Shown: one piece after another, positions 48,430 to 54,413 of the stretch
Numbering within the stretch: position 1 is the first letter of the stretch
Layout of the letters: every line of letters begins with the position of its first letter
Assembly (NCBI RefSeq): GCF_032362555.1
Contig: NC_083512.1
Location: 11,024,001 to 11,088,000 of the forward strand
Direction of reading: 5' to 3'
Origin: Amyelois transitella
Taxonomy: Eukaryota > Arthropoda > Insecta > Lepidoptera > Pyralidae
Length of the DNA stretch: 64,000 nucleotides
Made by a program: the position numbers and the translations under genes
The notes under the pieces: model-generated
The model's input: only the letters and a program-made list of their open reading frames with translations
Told to the model about the DNA's origin: nothing
Databases searched by the model: none

Positions 48430-51400
48430 CGTTGAACAGATATAATAAAATCGAGCGGCTACTGCGCACCCTCGATCCTGATCACCTTCATCAACATGAT
48501 GCTGTTCAAGAAGGAAGAGAACACACGCCCCGAGTGCGACCCGCAAATGTTTGCCGGACAATTCTTTATACAAAAGGTACCTAGTAGTTAGTTAATTAGT
48601 CCCCCCAGGTGACGGCCTCTGTGGCGCAGCGGTAGTGCGCTTGTCTGTGACACCGGAGGGTCACGGGTTCGAATCCCGGCCAGGGCGTGATGAGAAAAGA
48701 ACTTTTTCTGATTGGCTTGGGTCTTGGATGTTTATCTATATGTATAAGTATTAATTATTAAAAAATATAGTATCGTGGCAAGTGGAAAGATGTAGTCTCT
48801 GCCTACCCCTCCGGCAAAGAGGCATCCTCCGGCACCAATACAAAAAAAATGGAACCACTCCATCTCTTTCCCATGGATGTCGTAAAAGGCGACTTAGGGA
48901 TAGGCTTACAAATTGAAATTCTTTTTTTAGGCAATTCACTAGCAACCTGTCACTATTTGAATCTCAATTATATCATCAAGCCAAACAGCTGAACGTGGCC
49001 GAACAGTCTTTTCAAGACTGTTGCCTCTGTCTACCCCACAAGGGATGTAGACGTGACCATATGTATGTATGTATGTTTGTATTCCGCAGTTGTTCGTGAT
49101 CGTGGCCCTGATGTGCGTTCCAGTCATGTTGTTGGGTAAACCTTATTTCGTTTGGAAGCAACAGAAGCAGAGGGAGGTGAGTTGTCATGATTTAAGCTAT
49201 TTCTAAATGATAGACAGCTATTGCCAATATAGACATTATACCATTGTAACGAAGCGATTTACCTAGGTAATTGGGCGTTGATAACTAGGTTATTGGATAA
49301 TCTGTTGTGAATAACTGGATTCTTCATGGGGCTTCGTTCACGTGGAAATTCTGGGAGTTCTTTAAAAGTACCCGAAACCGCCGAGCTTGTATGAAGAGAG
49401 TTATGAATGTGGATGAAGCGATGGAAGTGTGCAGAGATCGTGGCAAGTGGAAAGAGGTAGTCTCTGCCTACCCCTCCGGGAAAGTGGCGTGATTTTATGT
49501 ATGTATGTAGACAGCAATTGAACATGTCACAATGATCCGCGGTCAAATTCAAAAAAATCAAGTTCAATATTTTTATTCATTATTATAGGATACTTCATAT
49601 CGCTTAATAATTGTCAAAACGTATGGTTTAACAACATTGGTTGACGTCAAATAAATCACTTTAAACTAAGTTTACTGCCGCTTCCAAGGCGTCAGTGCAG
49701 AAGAAGCGGTAACAAACTGCACTGCAGCATTTTCTTCAACAACGTCAACTTCACAATATTAATTAAACTTAGAATAGAAATAGGTCACCGAGCGACTCTA
49801 AAATGAAGGTTCATTACGTGCGCGTTTAATACCTGTATAACATACAAGCTGTGCCCGCGACTTCGTCCGCGTGGAATAGTAATTTTGGGCATCATTGAAG
49901 CCCTCAGGGATGAATAATTTTCCCCGTTTTTTTTTTTTACACATTTTCCATTATTTCTTCGCTCCTAAAATTTGCACCATGATGTTGTATAGCCTAAATC
50001 CTACCTCGATAAATGGTCTATTCAACACAAAAAGGATTTTCAATTCAAACCAGTAGTTTCTGAGATTAGCGCGTTCAAACAAACAAACCAACTAAAAACT
50101 AATATTAGTAACATATAAACAGTGTCTATGTTATTTATTCGTTGACGAAATAAATTGCTTGAAAGAGGGTTTTCTGAGTAAGGTTTATATTTATTAATGA
50201 TACCCGTGCGAAGCCGGAGCGGGTCGCTTGTGTTACATATATTTAATGCCCCTCTTTCCCACAAAGTTTCAAAAGTTGCGTGAACAAGTAAATTGCTTTT
50301 AATATGAATCGGAAACTAGGGTATAGCATGGCAAAGGTAACATAACGAACGGATAATTCTTTCATTATGTCAATATAGACATTATACCATTATAAAGAAG
50401 CGATTTACCTAGGTAATTGGGCGTTGATACCTAGGTTATTGGATAATGATCTGTTGTGAATAACTGGATTCTTCATGGGGCTTCGTTCACGTGAAAATTC
50501 TGGGAATTTTTTATACAGTCTTTGAACTTTGGAATTGAAAGCTCAGAATGCAATCGGGATGACACTTTGATGAGAGAATAAATTAATAATAAGTATGGCC
50601 CTTTGTGACGCAGCGGTAGTGCTCTTGTCTGTGACACCGGAGGCCCCGGGTTCGAAACCCGGCCAGGGCATGATGAGAAACGAGCTTTCTCTGATTCAGG
50701 CCTGGTTCATGGATGTTTATCTATACAAGTTTTTATCATAAAATGTAGTATCGTTGAGTTAGTATCTCGGAACACAAGTCTCGAACTTACTTCGAGGCTT
50801 ACTCAATCATGTATATTATGTTTTTTATACAAAATCATTTCTGTTTAAATCATAATATTTAAACCTTGTTGTTTTGTTTTTCTCTTATCATTACATGGAC
50901 AGTTAATGGCGGTAAGAACACTTTATTTTAATAAGATATTTCCTCGTATAATAATCAATATTTTTAATGTAAAATCATGTTATGAATATGATATTTGCAT
51001 GTCAAATTTCCTAGCCAGTCAAATTCATTAAATTATCTTAAGTTTATAAAAATATCTCTCTATAGTAAGCGATAGATCGTCTCGTGGTTATATATCTCGA
51101 GTAAGAGCTGTTACTGGATGATATATGTTGGGATGCGGTTTTGTTTACCAGCGATAGATTTTCTTACTAAAAGTTAGGCGCAATTCTCTTTAGATAGGTT
51201 ATTGGGAACGGCTGTTATACGGTTTCTCTGTTAGTTCAACCTTACATAGTATAAAGCAAAGTCGTTTTCCGCGTCTGTCCCTATATATGTATGTATGCTT
51301 AGATCTTTAAAACTTGTTTTGTCATAGATAGAGTGATACTATAGGTTTATTTGAGAGTTTATTCGCTAGAGGTTCGCTAGTTTATTTAAAATATCCTATT

Positions 51401-54400
51401 GTCTGCTTATCTAGAGCCAAGGTCACCACCAGCCGACAGAAACTACGGCTGAGAACGGCGCGGCCGGAGGCGCTGTCCTGCCCGCCGCGGAACACGACGA
51501 GGACCTCACCGAGGTGTTCATACATCAGGTCAGTGATGGTATCATTAAATTTGTATTTCTACTAGTGTTCATGTTTATTACTGGAAGTCCTAAGCCCTGC
51601 AGGGGTACAGGTTTGGTTTACAGTCATTTAGAGTATTGCTATGTGCAATCTCATCGCGTCTTTCTATCCCCATACATGACATGGTCCAGAATTGAAACCA
51701 AAAGAGTTAATGAAATAATGAAAAAATAATATTAAGCCCTTATGGCGGATAGGCGACCAATACTGCAAGAGTTATTTTAGCTGGTGCATCTTCTCTTGCC
51801 AGTGGTCGATTTGTTCTTGCGAAGTACCAGCACCGGGGAGGGTGTCCATTTTGAGGAGTATTTCGTTCTGTTCTTTAAAGGGATTCTGTGTTCGTTTTTT
51901 TCGCCGTTTTGAAGAGCGTTTTATTTTGTTCGGGGATTGAAGGGGACGCTAGCCTTAGAAGGGTAAACTACTTTACTTTGTAGCTTTTGTTTTTTGACTT
52001 TATTTACATGTATAATGACGTGAAAAAGTGCCTGCCTACACATTTTGTATAATATAAATAATATTTTTGATTTTAATTTTGAGTTAGTGAGATGTCTATA
52101 CGAAGTAACTCTATTTAAAAAATTTTGGTTATTGTTGGTTTTAAATAAATCATTTTAATGTTTTCACATTATGAATAATTTAAATACAAAACAAAGCAAC
52201 TGAAACCAGGATTATAATTAGAGTAAGTATAGTATAACTACATTATAGAGTGCTTTACGTTAGTATAGGGTAAGCATATTACAGTTGGATTATAGCAAAG
52301 CTGCATTAGACAAATGTGCCATTAACGACATCTACCGGAGAGCGATGGCGTTATTCTAAAGTGGCAAAACCACACGGCACCTGGCCAACATTTAATTTCA
52401 CTTTAACAAAGGAATAACATAACTTCCAGTCAATCCACACGATCGAGTACGTGCTAGGCAGCATTTCCCACACGGCGTCGTACCTCCGGCTGTGGGCGCT
52501 GTCGCTGGCGCACGCGCAGCTCGCCGAGGTGGCCTGGAACATGCTGCTCAGGAAAGGTAACTTGCTAATAACATTTTATTTGCAAATGTCATGTTGGTCT
52601 GGTAGGAATGAAGAACTAAGTGCGTAGGTTTAAAGTCAATAGATACATACATATGGTCACGTCTATGTCTCTTGCGGGGTTGACAGAGCCAGCAGTCCTG
52701 AAAAGACCGAATGGCCATGTTCAGCTATTTGGCTTAATGATAGAATTGAGATTCAAATAGTAGCAGGTTGCTAGCCCATCGTCTAAAAAAGAATCCCAAG
52801 TTTGTAAGCCTACTTAGTCGCCTTTTAAGACATCCATGGGAAAGAGATGGAGTGGTCCTATTCTTTTTTATATTGGTGCCTGGAACCACAGGGCACTGCC
52901 TACAATTTTAGTATAGATTTATATTTGTAGTGGAATAAAATGCCGCGTGGTTCCCGGCACCAATACAAAAAAGAATAGGACCACTCCATCTCTTTCCCAT
53001 GGATGTCGTAAAAGGCGACTAAGGGATAGGCTTACAAACTTGGGATTCTTTTTTAGGCGATGGGCTAGCAACCTGTCACAATTTGAATCTCAATTCTATC
53101 ATTAAGCCAAATAGCTGAACGTGGTCCATTCAGTCTTTTCAAGACTGTTGGCTCTGTCTACCCCGCAAGGGATATAGACGTGACCATATGTATGTATGTA
53201 TGTAAACTCTTCAGCTTTACAATATATAATTAATATAGATTTATTTTTGTAGCGGAACAAAATGTGAGAAATGAATGTAACTTTTAACCCCCGTGCAGGT
53301 CTGATGTCGTCGGACTTCGAGGGCGGCATCATCCTGTACGTGGTGTTCGCGGGCTGGGCCGCCATCTCCGTGGCCATCCTCGTGCTGATGGAGGGGCTCT
53401 CGGCCTTCTTGCACACGCTGCGGCTGCACTGGTGGGTGGAATCACTGATAATGACCTGACCTTCTTCTTACATACACACACACACACACACACACACAAT
53501 CACGACAGTCAACAGTCTTGATAAGACTGATAGGCCACGTTAGGCTTTATGATGCAATTGAGATTCAAATAGTGACAGGTTGCTAGCCCATCGCCTGAAA
53601 GAAGAGTCCCAAGTTTATAAGCCTGTCACTTAGTCGCATTTTACGACATACATGGGAACGAGATGGAGTGGTCCTATTCTTTTTTGTCTTGGTGCCGGGA
53701 ACCACACGGCAAACACGCGGGAACCTTCTTCTTAATGGCTTTTAGTCCCGGTTATACTTAAGTCTGGAGAGGAGACCGGGGTATGCTTGCGAGCTGGATT
53801 GGGTGGAGTCGGGTTTTTAAAACGGAGCGACAAACGTCTGACCTCCGCAACCTTTGCAAGGTAAACATAATATCAAAAAAAGTATTGGATCGATCATGGT
53901 TACACATTCAGTTTAATGAATGTGCAGTTTTCCTCAAGATGTTTTCCCTCACTTTAAGAACATCAGTTTTATGTCTCAAGTCATTTAATAGAACTTCATT
54001 GGAATGACAACAAGACAGATATATGACTATGATTTAAGAGCGACAAAGATAGAACGTAAAAACGTATGAATATGATTTCTTTGATGATGATGTCATTTTG
54101 TTGGTTGCATCACGCCTCTTTCCCGGAAGGGTAGGCAGAGACAACATCTTTCCACTTGCCAAAAACGTTTCACATTTCGCCAAAAGGTTGTCCGAAACGA
54201 TACGTGTTTTTACTTTTTTAGCTCTTATACCTGGGCGACCGAGCGGTGCACGCGTATTACTTACGCATATATAAATATTGTTTATTTAATACTATGGGCT
54301 AATTTGATTCTAGGGTGGAGTTCCAGAGCAAATTCTACAAGGGCGAAGGTTACCTGTTCCAACCTTTCTCTTTCGAAATCATCCTCGAGTCTGCTGGCCA

Positions 54401-54413
54401 GGGCGAAGAGTAA
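18487..54413 (+). CDS. Vha100-1: V-type proton ATPase 116-kDa subunit a (Vha100-1 type)
   Basis: Membrane subunit of the V0 sector that, with the c-ring, forms the proton path acidifying endomembrane compartments. Exons: 18487-18603, 20407-20586, 22437-22565, 24579-24664 (4a) or 25616-25704 (4b), 39818-39944, 40865-41041, 44100-44312, 44986-45136, 45770-45909, 46517-46753, 47212-47324, 48116-48267, 48440-48576, 49090-49176, optional 50903-50911, 51415-51528, 52430-52556, 53299-53431, 54314-54413. Every junction is GT/AG and phase-consistent, giving about 839-843 aa, the family length. N-terminus [20 protein letters not shown], cytosolic domain with coiled-coil parts ([24 protein letters not shown]), then the membrane domain from [39 protein letters not shown] holds the essential proton-path arginine (about Arg740). 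The weakest join is exon 12/13, where phase fits but the junction residues ([12 protein letters not shown]) are not conserved. Confidence 0.96.
18742..18995 (-). repeat. Family A retroposon, near full length
   Basis: Reverse copy from ATATAGTCATGTCTTTATCC to GTGCTGGAAACCACATGG. Lies in V-ATPase intron 1. Confidence 0.75.
20080..20320 (-). repeat. Family A retroposon, near full length
   Basis: Reverse copy ending in GCGGAAACCACACGGCACG. It is about 85 bases upstream of V-ATPase exon 2. Confidence 0.75.
20587..21365 (+). repeat. Decayed tandem copies of the V-ATPase exon 2 3' end
   Basis: The last ~65 bases of exon 2 and the intron start recur downstream. Copy 1 at 20697-20770 has ATGCTTGAGATCTCAGGGGA, TGTCCCGACGCG and GATCGATCTTGCGGTATTT. 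Copy 2 at about 20874-20930 has CCCAGGGGAATATTCCG and TTGACTTTGAGGTACC. Copy 3 at about 20998-21030 has GATGATCCCAGGGGAATCTTC. A weak fourth copy at about 21300-21358 ends ATCTTGAGGTAATAAC. Spacing of the shared GGGGAA is 175, 167 and 128 bases. The intervening intron sequence also resembles itself between copies, so this is a tandem repeat of exon-plus-intron units, later split by another repeat. None has an intact exon. Confidence 0.75.
21055..21245 (+). repeat. Dispersed repeat (also at ~49660-49770, reversed)
   Basis: CAATGCTGCAATGCTGCTGTTA, GTTCCGCCGCTTCTTCTACAC and GCTTTGGAAGCGGTGGTA recur in reverse as AAGTTTACTGCCGCTTCC and GAAGAAGCGG near 49680. Family unknown. It interrupts the exon 2 repeat array. 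Confidence 0.5.
21484..21700 (-). mobile_element. Non-autonomous Helitron, degraded ends
   Basis: Reverse-oriented relative of 35778-36027: GGCTGTGCCCGCGACTTCGT at the left, TTCAAACAAACAAACAAACT and CTTCAGCTTTATAATATTAG at the right. The CTAG terminus has mutated to CTGG. Confidence 0.65.
21935..22135 (-). repeat. Family A retroposon, degenerate
   Basis: Reverse copy with GGGAACGACAGAGCCAATAG, CCTTAGTCGCCTTTTAT and CAGGAACCACACGGCAC. Lies in V-ATPase intron 2. Confidence 0.6.
22200..22272 (+). repeat. LINE 3' end fragment (family B)
   Basis: GTAGAAAGATGTAGTCTCTG, CCTACCCCTCCGGGAAAAAG and GCGTGATTTTATATATGTATG. Confidence 0.65.
22566..24578 (+). other. V-ATPase intron 3, no gene seen
   Basis: About 2 kb of AT-rich sequence with no recognised repeat and no protein-like ORF. 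Confidence 0.6.
24579..24664 (+). CDS. Vha100-1: V-ATPase subunit a alternative exon 4a
   Basis: Encodes [20 protein letters not shown] then AGGQALKL plus GG, entering in phase 0 and leaving in phase 2 (CTG GG / GTATGC). It follows FFDE of exon 3 and precedes [20 protein letters not shown] of exon 5. The sequence resembles the MAD...LLGEEG...LKLG version found in Drosophila Vha100-1. It lies in the cytosolic N-terminal domain, in a segment that varies between isoforms. Confidence 0.9.
25616..25704 (+). CDS. Vha100-1: V-ATPase subunit a alternative exon 4b
   Basis: After an acceptor CCGATAG the sequence encodes [20 protein letters not shown] then NRHIGHVQL plus GG, ending at a GTATGT donor. 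This matches the EGG...[10 protein letters not shown] variant known in insect V-ATPase a subunits at the same place. Phase in (0) and out (2) equal those of exon 4a, so either can join exon 3 to exon 5. Joining both would shift the frame (86 + 89 bases is not a multiple of three), so they should be mutually exclusive. Lengths are 28 and 29 residues. Confidence 0.85.
28509..28784 (-). CDS. Hypothetical 91-aa ORF inside intron 4
   Basis: Minus-strand ORF beginning [20 protein letters not shown] and ending [10 protein letters not shown]. Its mixed, hydrophilic composition (many D, N, S, T, K) is more protein-like than most AT-rich random ORFs here, but I recognise no domain and no transmembrane segment. 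There is no obvious promoter. It could be an old transposon fragment or chance. It lies next to a pair of short inverted repeats (28787-28895). Confidence 0.15.
   Translation of the reverse strand: MLKSGHRKITTINLSKNVCLKIAGNVNCNNDDPKSLSQIYTRVLRNQDNTATSDTASDKDLTDNFGKPTWQEEIDLHSVENHTKFERQIEL
28787..28895. repeat. 18-bp perfect inverted repeats, MITE-like
   Basis: ATTAAAATTTTCTTTTAA at 28787-28804 is the exact reverse complement of 28878-28895, with 73 bases between. No target-site duplication was recognised. The arms are AT-rich, so chance is not excluded. Confidence 0.45.
29657..29790 (+). repeat. Family A retroposon, 5' truncated
   Basis: CAACCTGTCACTATTTGAAT through AAGGGATATAGACATGACTA. 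The only clear retroposon in the 25.7-33.8 kb stretch. Confidence 0.7.
33800..33875 (-). repeat. Family A retroposon 3' end
   Basis: ATAATCACGTCTATATCCC, GGGGTAGACAGAGCCAACAG and ATAGGCCACGTTCAGG, abutting a SINE. Confidence 0.65.
33887..34045 (-). repeat. tRNA-headed SINE (family D), head truncated
   Basis: TAAATAAATAAATATATACGG tail side, ACTCAACGATACTAAAC body, ending in CCGGGATTCGAACC (B box). The A-box part is gone. Confidence 0.7.
35220..35308 (+). repeat. Direct repeat copy 1 (with 36279-36363)
   Basis: GACATATCAGACAATACATG then GAAAAATATAATTTTCTTGATG and TTTAATAGGCTAAGG recur at 36283 with few mismatches over ~80 bases. Confidence 0.6.
35778..36027 (-). mobile_element. Non-autonomous Helitron
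   Basis: On the minus strand it begins TCTATACTAATATTATAAAG, continues with GTTTGTTTGTTTG, and ends with the short GC-rich palindrome GCGGACGGAGTCGCGGGC and CAGCTAG before a T. TC at the 5' end, a 3' hairpin followed by CTAG, and the A/T target are Helitron hallmarks. About 250 bases, with no coding capacity. Confidence 0.8.
36279..36363 (+). repeat. Direct repeat copy 2 (with 35220-35308)
   Basis: Second copy of the ATATCAGATAATACATGTG segment. Its right end is cut by the family A insertion at 36364. Confidence 0.6.
36364..36635 (+). repeat. Family A retroposon, full length
   Basis: Runs from CCATGCCGTGTGGTTCCCGG to a TATGTATGTATGTATG tail. One of the best copies and used here as reference for the family. 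Confidence 0.85.
37606..37880 (+). repeat. Family A retroposon, full length
   Basis: GTGCCGTGTGGTTTCCGGCA to a run of five TATG units. Confidence 0.85.
38068..38137 (+). repeat. Family A retroposon 3' end
   Basis: TTTTTTCGATACTGTTGGCTCC, CACCGCATGGGGCAGGGACG and TGATGTATGTATGTGTG. Confidence 0.5.
40050..40262 (-). repeat. Family A retroposon
   Basis: Reverse copy: AGTAATCATGTCTATATCCC to CATGTGAACGAGATGGAGT. Lies in V-ATPase intron 5. Confidence 0.65.
41545..41600 (+). repeat. Decayed copy of the V-ATPase exon 6 3' end
   Basis: CGACGGGAGATGAATATGGG, AGTCATGATCAGGATTGTGG and ATTTGAATACTGAG repeat the end of exon 6 (CGAAGGGAGATGGCCATGGG...AATACTGTAAG) 554 bases downstream. A further scrap, CGACGGGAGATTAGGG, lies at 41100-41115. 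Confidence 0.7.
43013..43230 (-). mobile_element. Non-autonomous Helitron
   Basis: Same family as 35778-36027: CTAGCTGTGCCCGCGACTTC at the left, CAAACAAACAAACTCTTCAG and TTAGTATAGA at the right, with an internal deletion. Lies in V-ATPase intron 6. Confidence 0.8.
43683..43908 (+). repeat. Family A retroposon
   Basis: GAGATCCACTCCATCTTTTTCC through GATATAGACGTGATAACATG. It is the upstream partner of the duplication that includes the exon 7 start. Confidence 0.7.
43775..44134 (+). repeat. Tandem duplication: family A tail plus 5' edge of exon 7
   Basis: Two successive units each carry CTATTT.AATCTC..TTTCAAATTC, the family A 3' end, GTAAATTCC.CCA.G and TCCTCGGCCAAACCCAAGACCACCGTCACC. Unit 1 ends at about 43955, unit 2 at 44134. 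Unit 2 contains the functional acceptor (CCACCAG/G, exon from 44100). In unit 1 the acceptor reads CTCCAAGTCC and only ~35 bases of exon 7 are present before the next copy begins. Confidence 0.8.
45137..45250 (-). repeat. LINE 3' end (family B) abutting a splice donor
   Basis: Starts within the exon 8 donor: CCAG/GTAATACATACATAAAATCACG. Then CGGAGGGGTAGGCAGAGACT and CTTCGCTTCGTCCACTTTCA. Lies in V-ATPase intron 8. Confidence 0.7.
45330..45480 (-). repeat. LINE C-terminal fragment (family C)
   Basis: Minus strand reads [20 protein letters not shown] then [16 protein letters not shown], a typical LINE polyprotein C-terminus (W-D-R-KWR--SR-ADP). A second copy is at 56085-56255. Confidence 0.6.
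45498..45728 (-). repeat. LINE 3' end (family B), best coding copy
   Basis: Minus strand reads [20 protein letters not shown] then [20 protein letters not shown] and [20 protein letters not shown], stop, then TGATTTTTTGTATGTATGTA tail. This is the reverse transcriptase C-terminus with almost no 3'UTR. Very short 3'UTRs with tandem-repeat tails are seen in RTE-like LINEs; the clade is inference. Confidence 0.7.
45925..46245 (+). repeat. Decayed tandem copies of the V-ATPase exon 9 3' end
   Basis: The end of exon 9 and its donor (GAGAAACCTCTGCAGGCGAA, GATTGACAGCGAG/GTAGGTTTACCAC) is followed by at least three imperfect repeats: GAGAAACCTCTGTAAACCAA...GATTGACCGAGAAAGTAGGTT (about 45957-46000), the same with AAATTAGGTTACCAC (about 46036-46087), and AAACCTCTGCCAACCAAGAA...GAGATAGTGGGTTTACCAC (about 46199-46243). 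GAGAAACTATGAGAAACTTC recurs between them. Period is near 80 bases. Confidence 0.8.
46293..46460 (+). repeat. Family A retroposon fragment with inverted scrap
   Basis: GCCGTGTGGTTGTGGCACTT, AATAAGACCACTCCATATC and TGTCGTAAAAGGCTACTAAGG, followed by a short inverted piece ending TGGGAACCGCACGGCA. Lies in V-ATPase intron 9. Confidence 0.55.
47335..47516 (+). mobile_element. Short Helitron-like element
   Basis: ACATAGTATAAAACAAAGTCGC at the left and GCACCCGTGCGAAGCCGGTG, CGGGTCGCTAG at the right before a T. The 3' hairpin plus CTAG terminus is Helitron-type. Begins ~10 bases after V-ATPase exon 11. Confidence 0.65.
47612..47760 (+). repeat. LINE 3' end (family B)
   Basis: GTACCCGAAACCGCCGAGCT, GAGTTATGAATGTGGATGAA, CTCTGCCTACCCCTCCGGGA and CGTGATTTTATGTATATATG tail. 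Confidence 0.7.
47935..48095 (+). repeat. Family A retroposon, internal deletion
   Basis: GCCGTGTGGTTCCCGGCACC to CTAGCAACCCGTCACTATAT joined directly to ATAGACGTGACC and a TATG tail that ends 20-25 bases before exon 12. A separate 3' end lies just upstream at 47845-47910. Confidence 0.75.
48390..48426 (+). repeat. TA/TATG microsatellite before exon 13
   Basis: TATATATATATATATATATG followed by TATGTATG, ending ~14 bases before the exon 13 acceptor. Confidence 0.8.
48612..48775 (+). repeat. tRNA-headed SINE (family D), tail truncated
   Basis: GACGGCCTCTGTGGCGCAGC, B box GGTTCGAATCC, ends at AAAATATAGTATCG where a family B fragment begins (48774-48828), itself followed by family A. It is a nested cluster filling V-ATPase intron 13. 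Confidence 0.8.
48828..49078 (+). repeat. Family A retroposon abutting a splice acceptor
   Basis: TCCGGCACCAATACAAAAAA to GACGTGACCATATGTATGTA. Its TATG tail ends about 12 bases before the exon 14 acceptor (TTTGTATTCCGCAG). Confidence 0.8.
49365..49512 (+). repeat. LINE 3' end (family B)
   Basis: AAAAGTACCCGAAACCGCCG, TGAAGAGAGTTATGAATGTG and GGGAAAGTGGCGTGATTTTA with TATG tail. Encodes [20 protein letters not shown] and so on. Lies in V-ATPase intron 14. Confidence 0.75.
49660..49770 (-). repeat. Dispersed repeat (reverse of 21055-21245)
   Basis: TTTACTGCCGCTTCCAAGGC, AGAAGAAGCGGTAACAAAC and ACTGCACTGCAGCATTTTC correspond in reverse to the copy in intron 2. Confidence 0.5.
49850..50112 (-). 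mobile_element. Non-autonomous Helitron
   Basis: AGCTGTGCCCGCGACTTCGT at the left, CCTCGATAAATGGTCTATTC inside, CAAACAAACAAACCAACTAA and CTAATATTAGTAA at the right. The ends are slightly mutated. A separate Helitron-like 3' end (CCCGTGCGAAGCCGGAGCGG) lies at about 50203-50231. Confidence 0.7.
50595..50815 (+). repeat. tRNA-headed SINE (family D)
   Basis: GGCCCTTTGTGACGCAGCGG head, GGTTCGAAACCC variant B box, ATCTCGGAACACAAGTCTCG body. Confidence 0.75.
50903..50911 (+). CDS. Vha100-1: Candidate 9-nt microexon of V-ATPase subunit a
   Basis: TTAATGGCG (Leu-Met-Ala) is framed by an acceptor with a strong pyrimidine run (TTGTTTTTCTCTTATC...ACAG) and a consensus donor GTAAGA. It is in phase 0 on both sides, between exon 14 (KQQKQRE) and exon 16 ([11 protein letters not shown]). 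Skipping it also keeps frame. It would lie in the variable cytosolic loop before the conserved [13 protein letters not shown] segment. Needs transcript support; the sequence signals alone are suggestive. Confidence 0.4.
51245..51382 (+). mobile_element. Short Helitron-like element, degraded
   Basis: ACATAGTATAAAGCAAAGTCG matches the start of 47335-47516, and the end GAGGTTCGCTAGTTT keeps the CTAGT terminus. It ends ~35 bases before V-ATPase exon 16. Confidence 0.5.
51772..51948 (-). pseudogene. Unidentified protein-coding fragment in V-ATPase intron 16
   Basis: Minus-strand open frame of 58 codons with no ATG near its start, preceded by TAG (which could also be an acceptor AG). It reads [20 protein letters not shown] then [38 protein letters not shown] and stop. 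The basic cluster looks like a nuclear localisation signal, and the rest is a soluble, possibly helical tail. Composition is protein-like and unlike flanking AT-rich DNA. I do not recognise the family. It could be the 3' end of a retrocopy, a transposon protein or a nested gene. Confidence 0.3.
52645..52905 (-). repeat. Family A retroposon, full length
   Basis: Reverse copy from ATACATACATATGGTCACG to TTGGTGCCTGGAACCACAGG. Lies in V-ATPase intron 17. Confidence 0.8.
52940..53203 (+). repeat. Family A retroposon, full length
   Basis: TGCCGCGTGGTTCCCGGCAC to TATGTATGTATGTATG. It sits head to head with the copy at 52645-52905, separated by ~35 bases. Confidence 0.8.
53471..53500 (+). repeat. 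AC dinucleotide microsatellite
   Basis: About 14 CA units just after V-ATPase exon 18, at the tail end of the next family A copy. Confidence 0.85.
53500..53715 (-). repeat. Family A retroposon
   Basis: Reverse copy, ending GTGCCGGGAACCACACGGCA. Its tail side is fused to the CA repeat. Confidence 0.75.
54106..54165 (-). repeat. LINE 3' end scrap (family B)
   Basis: CATCACGCCTCTTTCCCGGA, AGGGTAGGCAGAGACAACAT and CTTTCCACTTGCC. Confidence 0.6.

Noticed and set aside
53102-53429. Minus-strand ORFs of 104 and 62 aa
   Set aside because: Shadows of V-ATPase exon 18 (GC-rich) and of a family A copy on the other strand.
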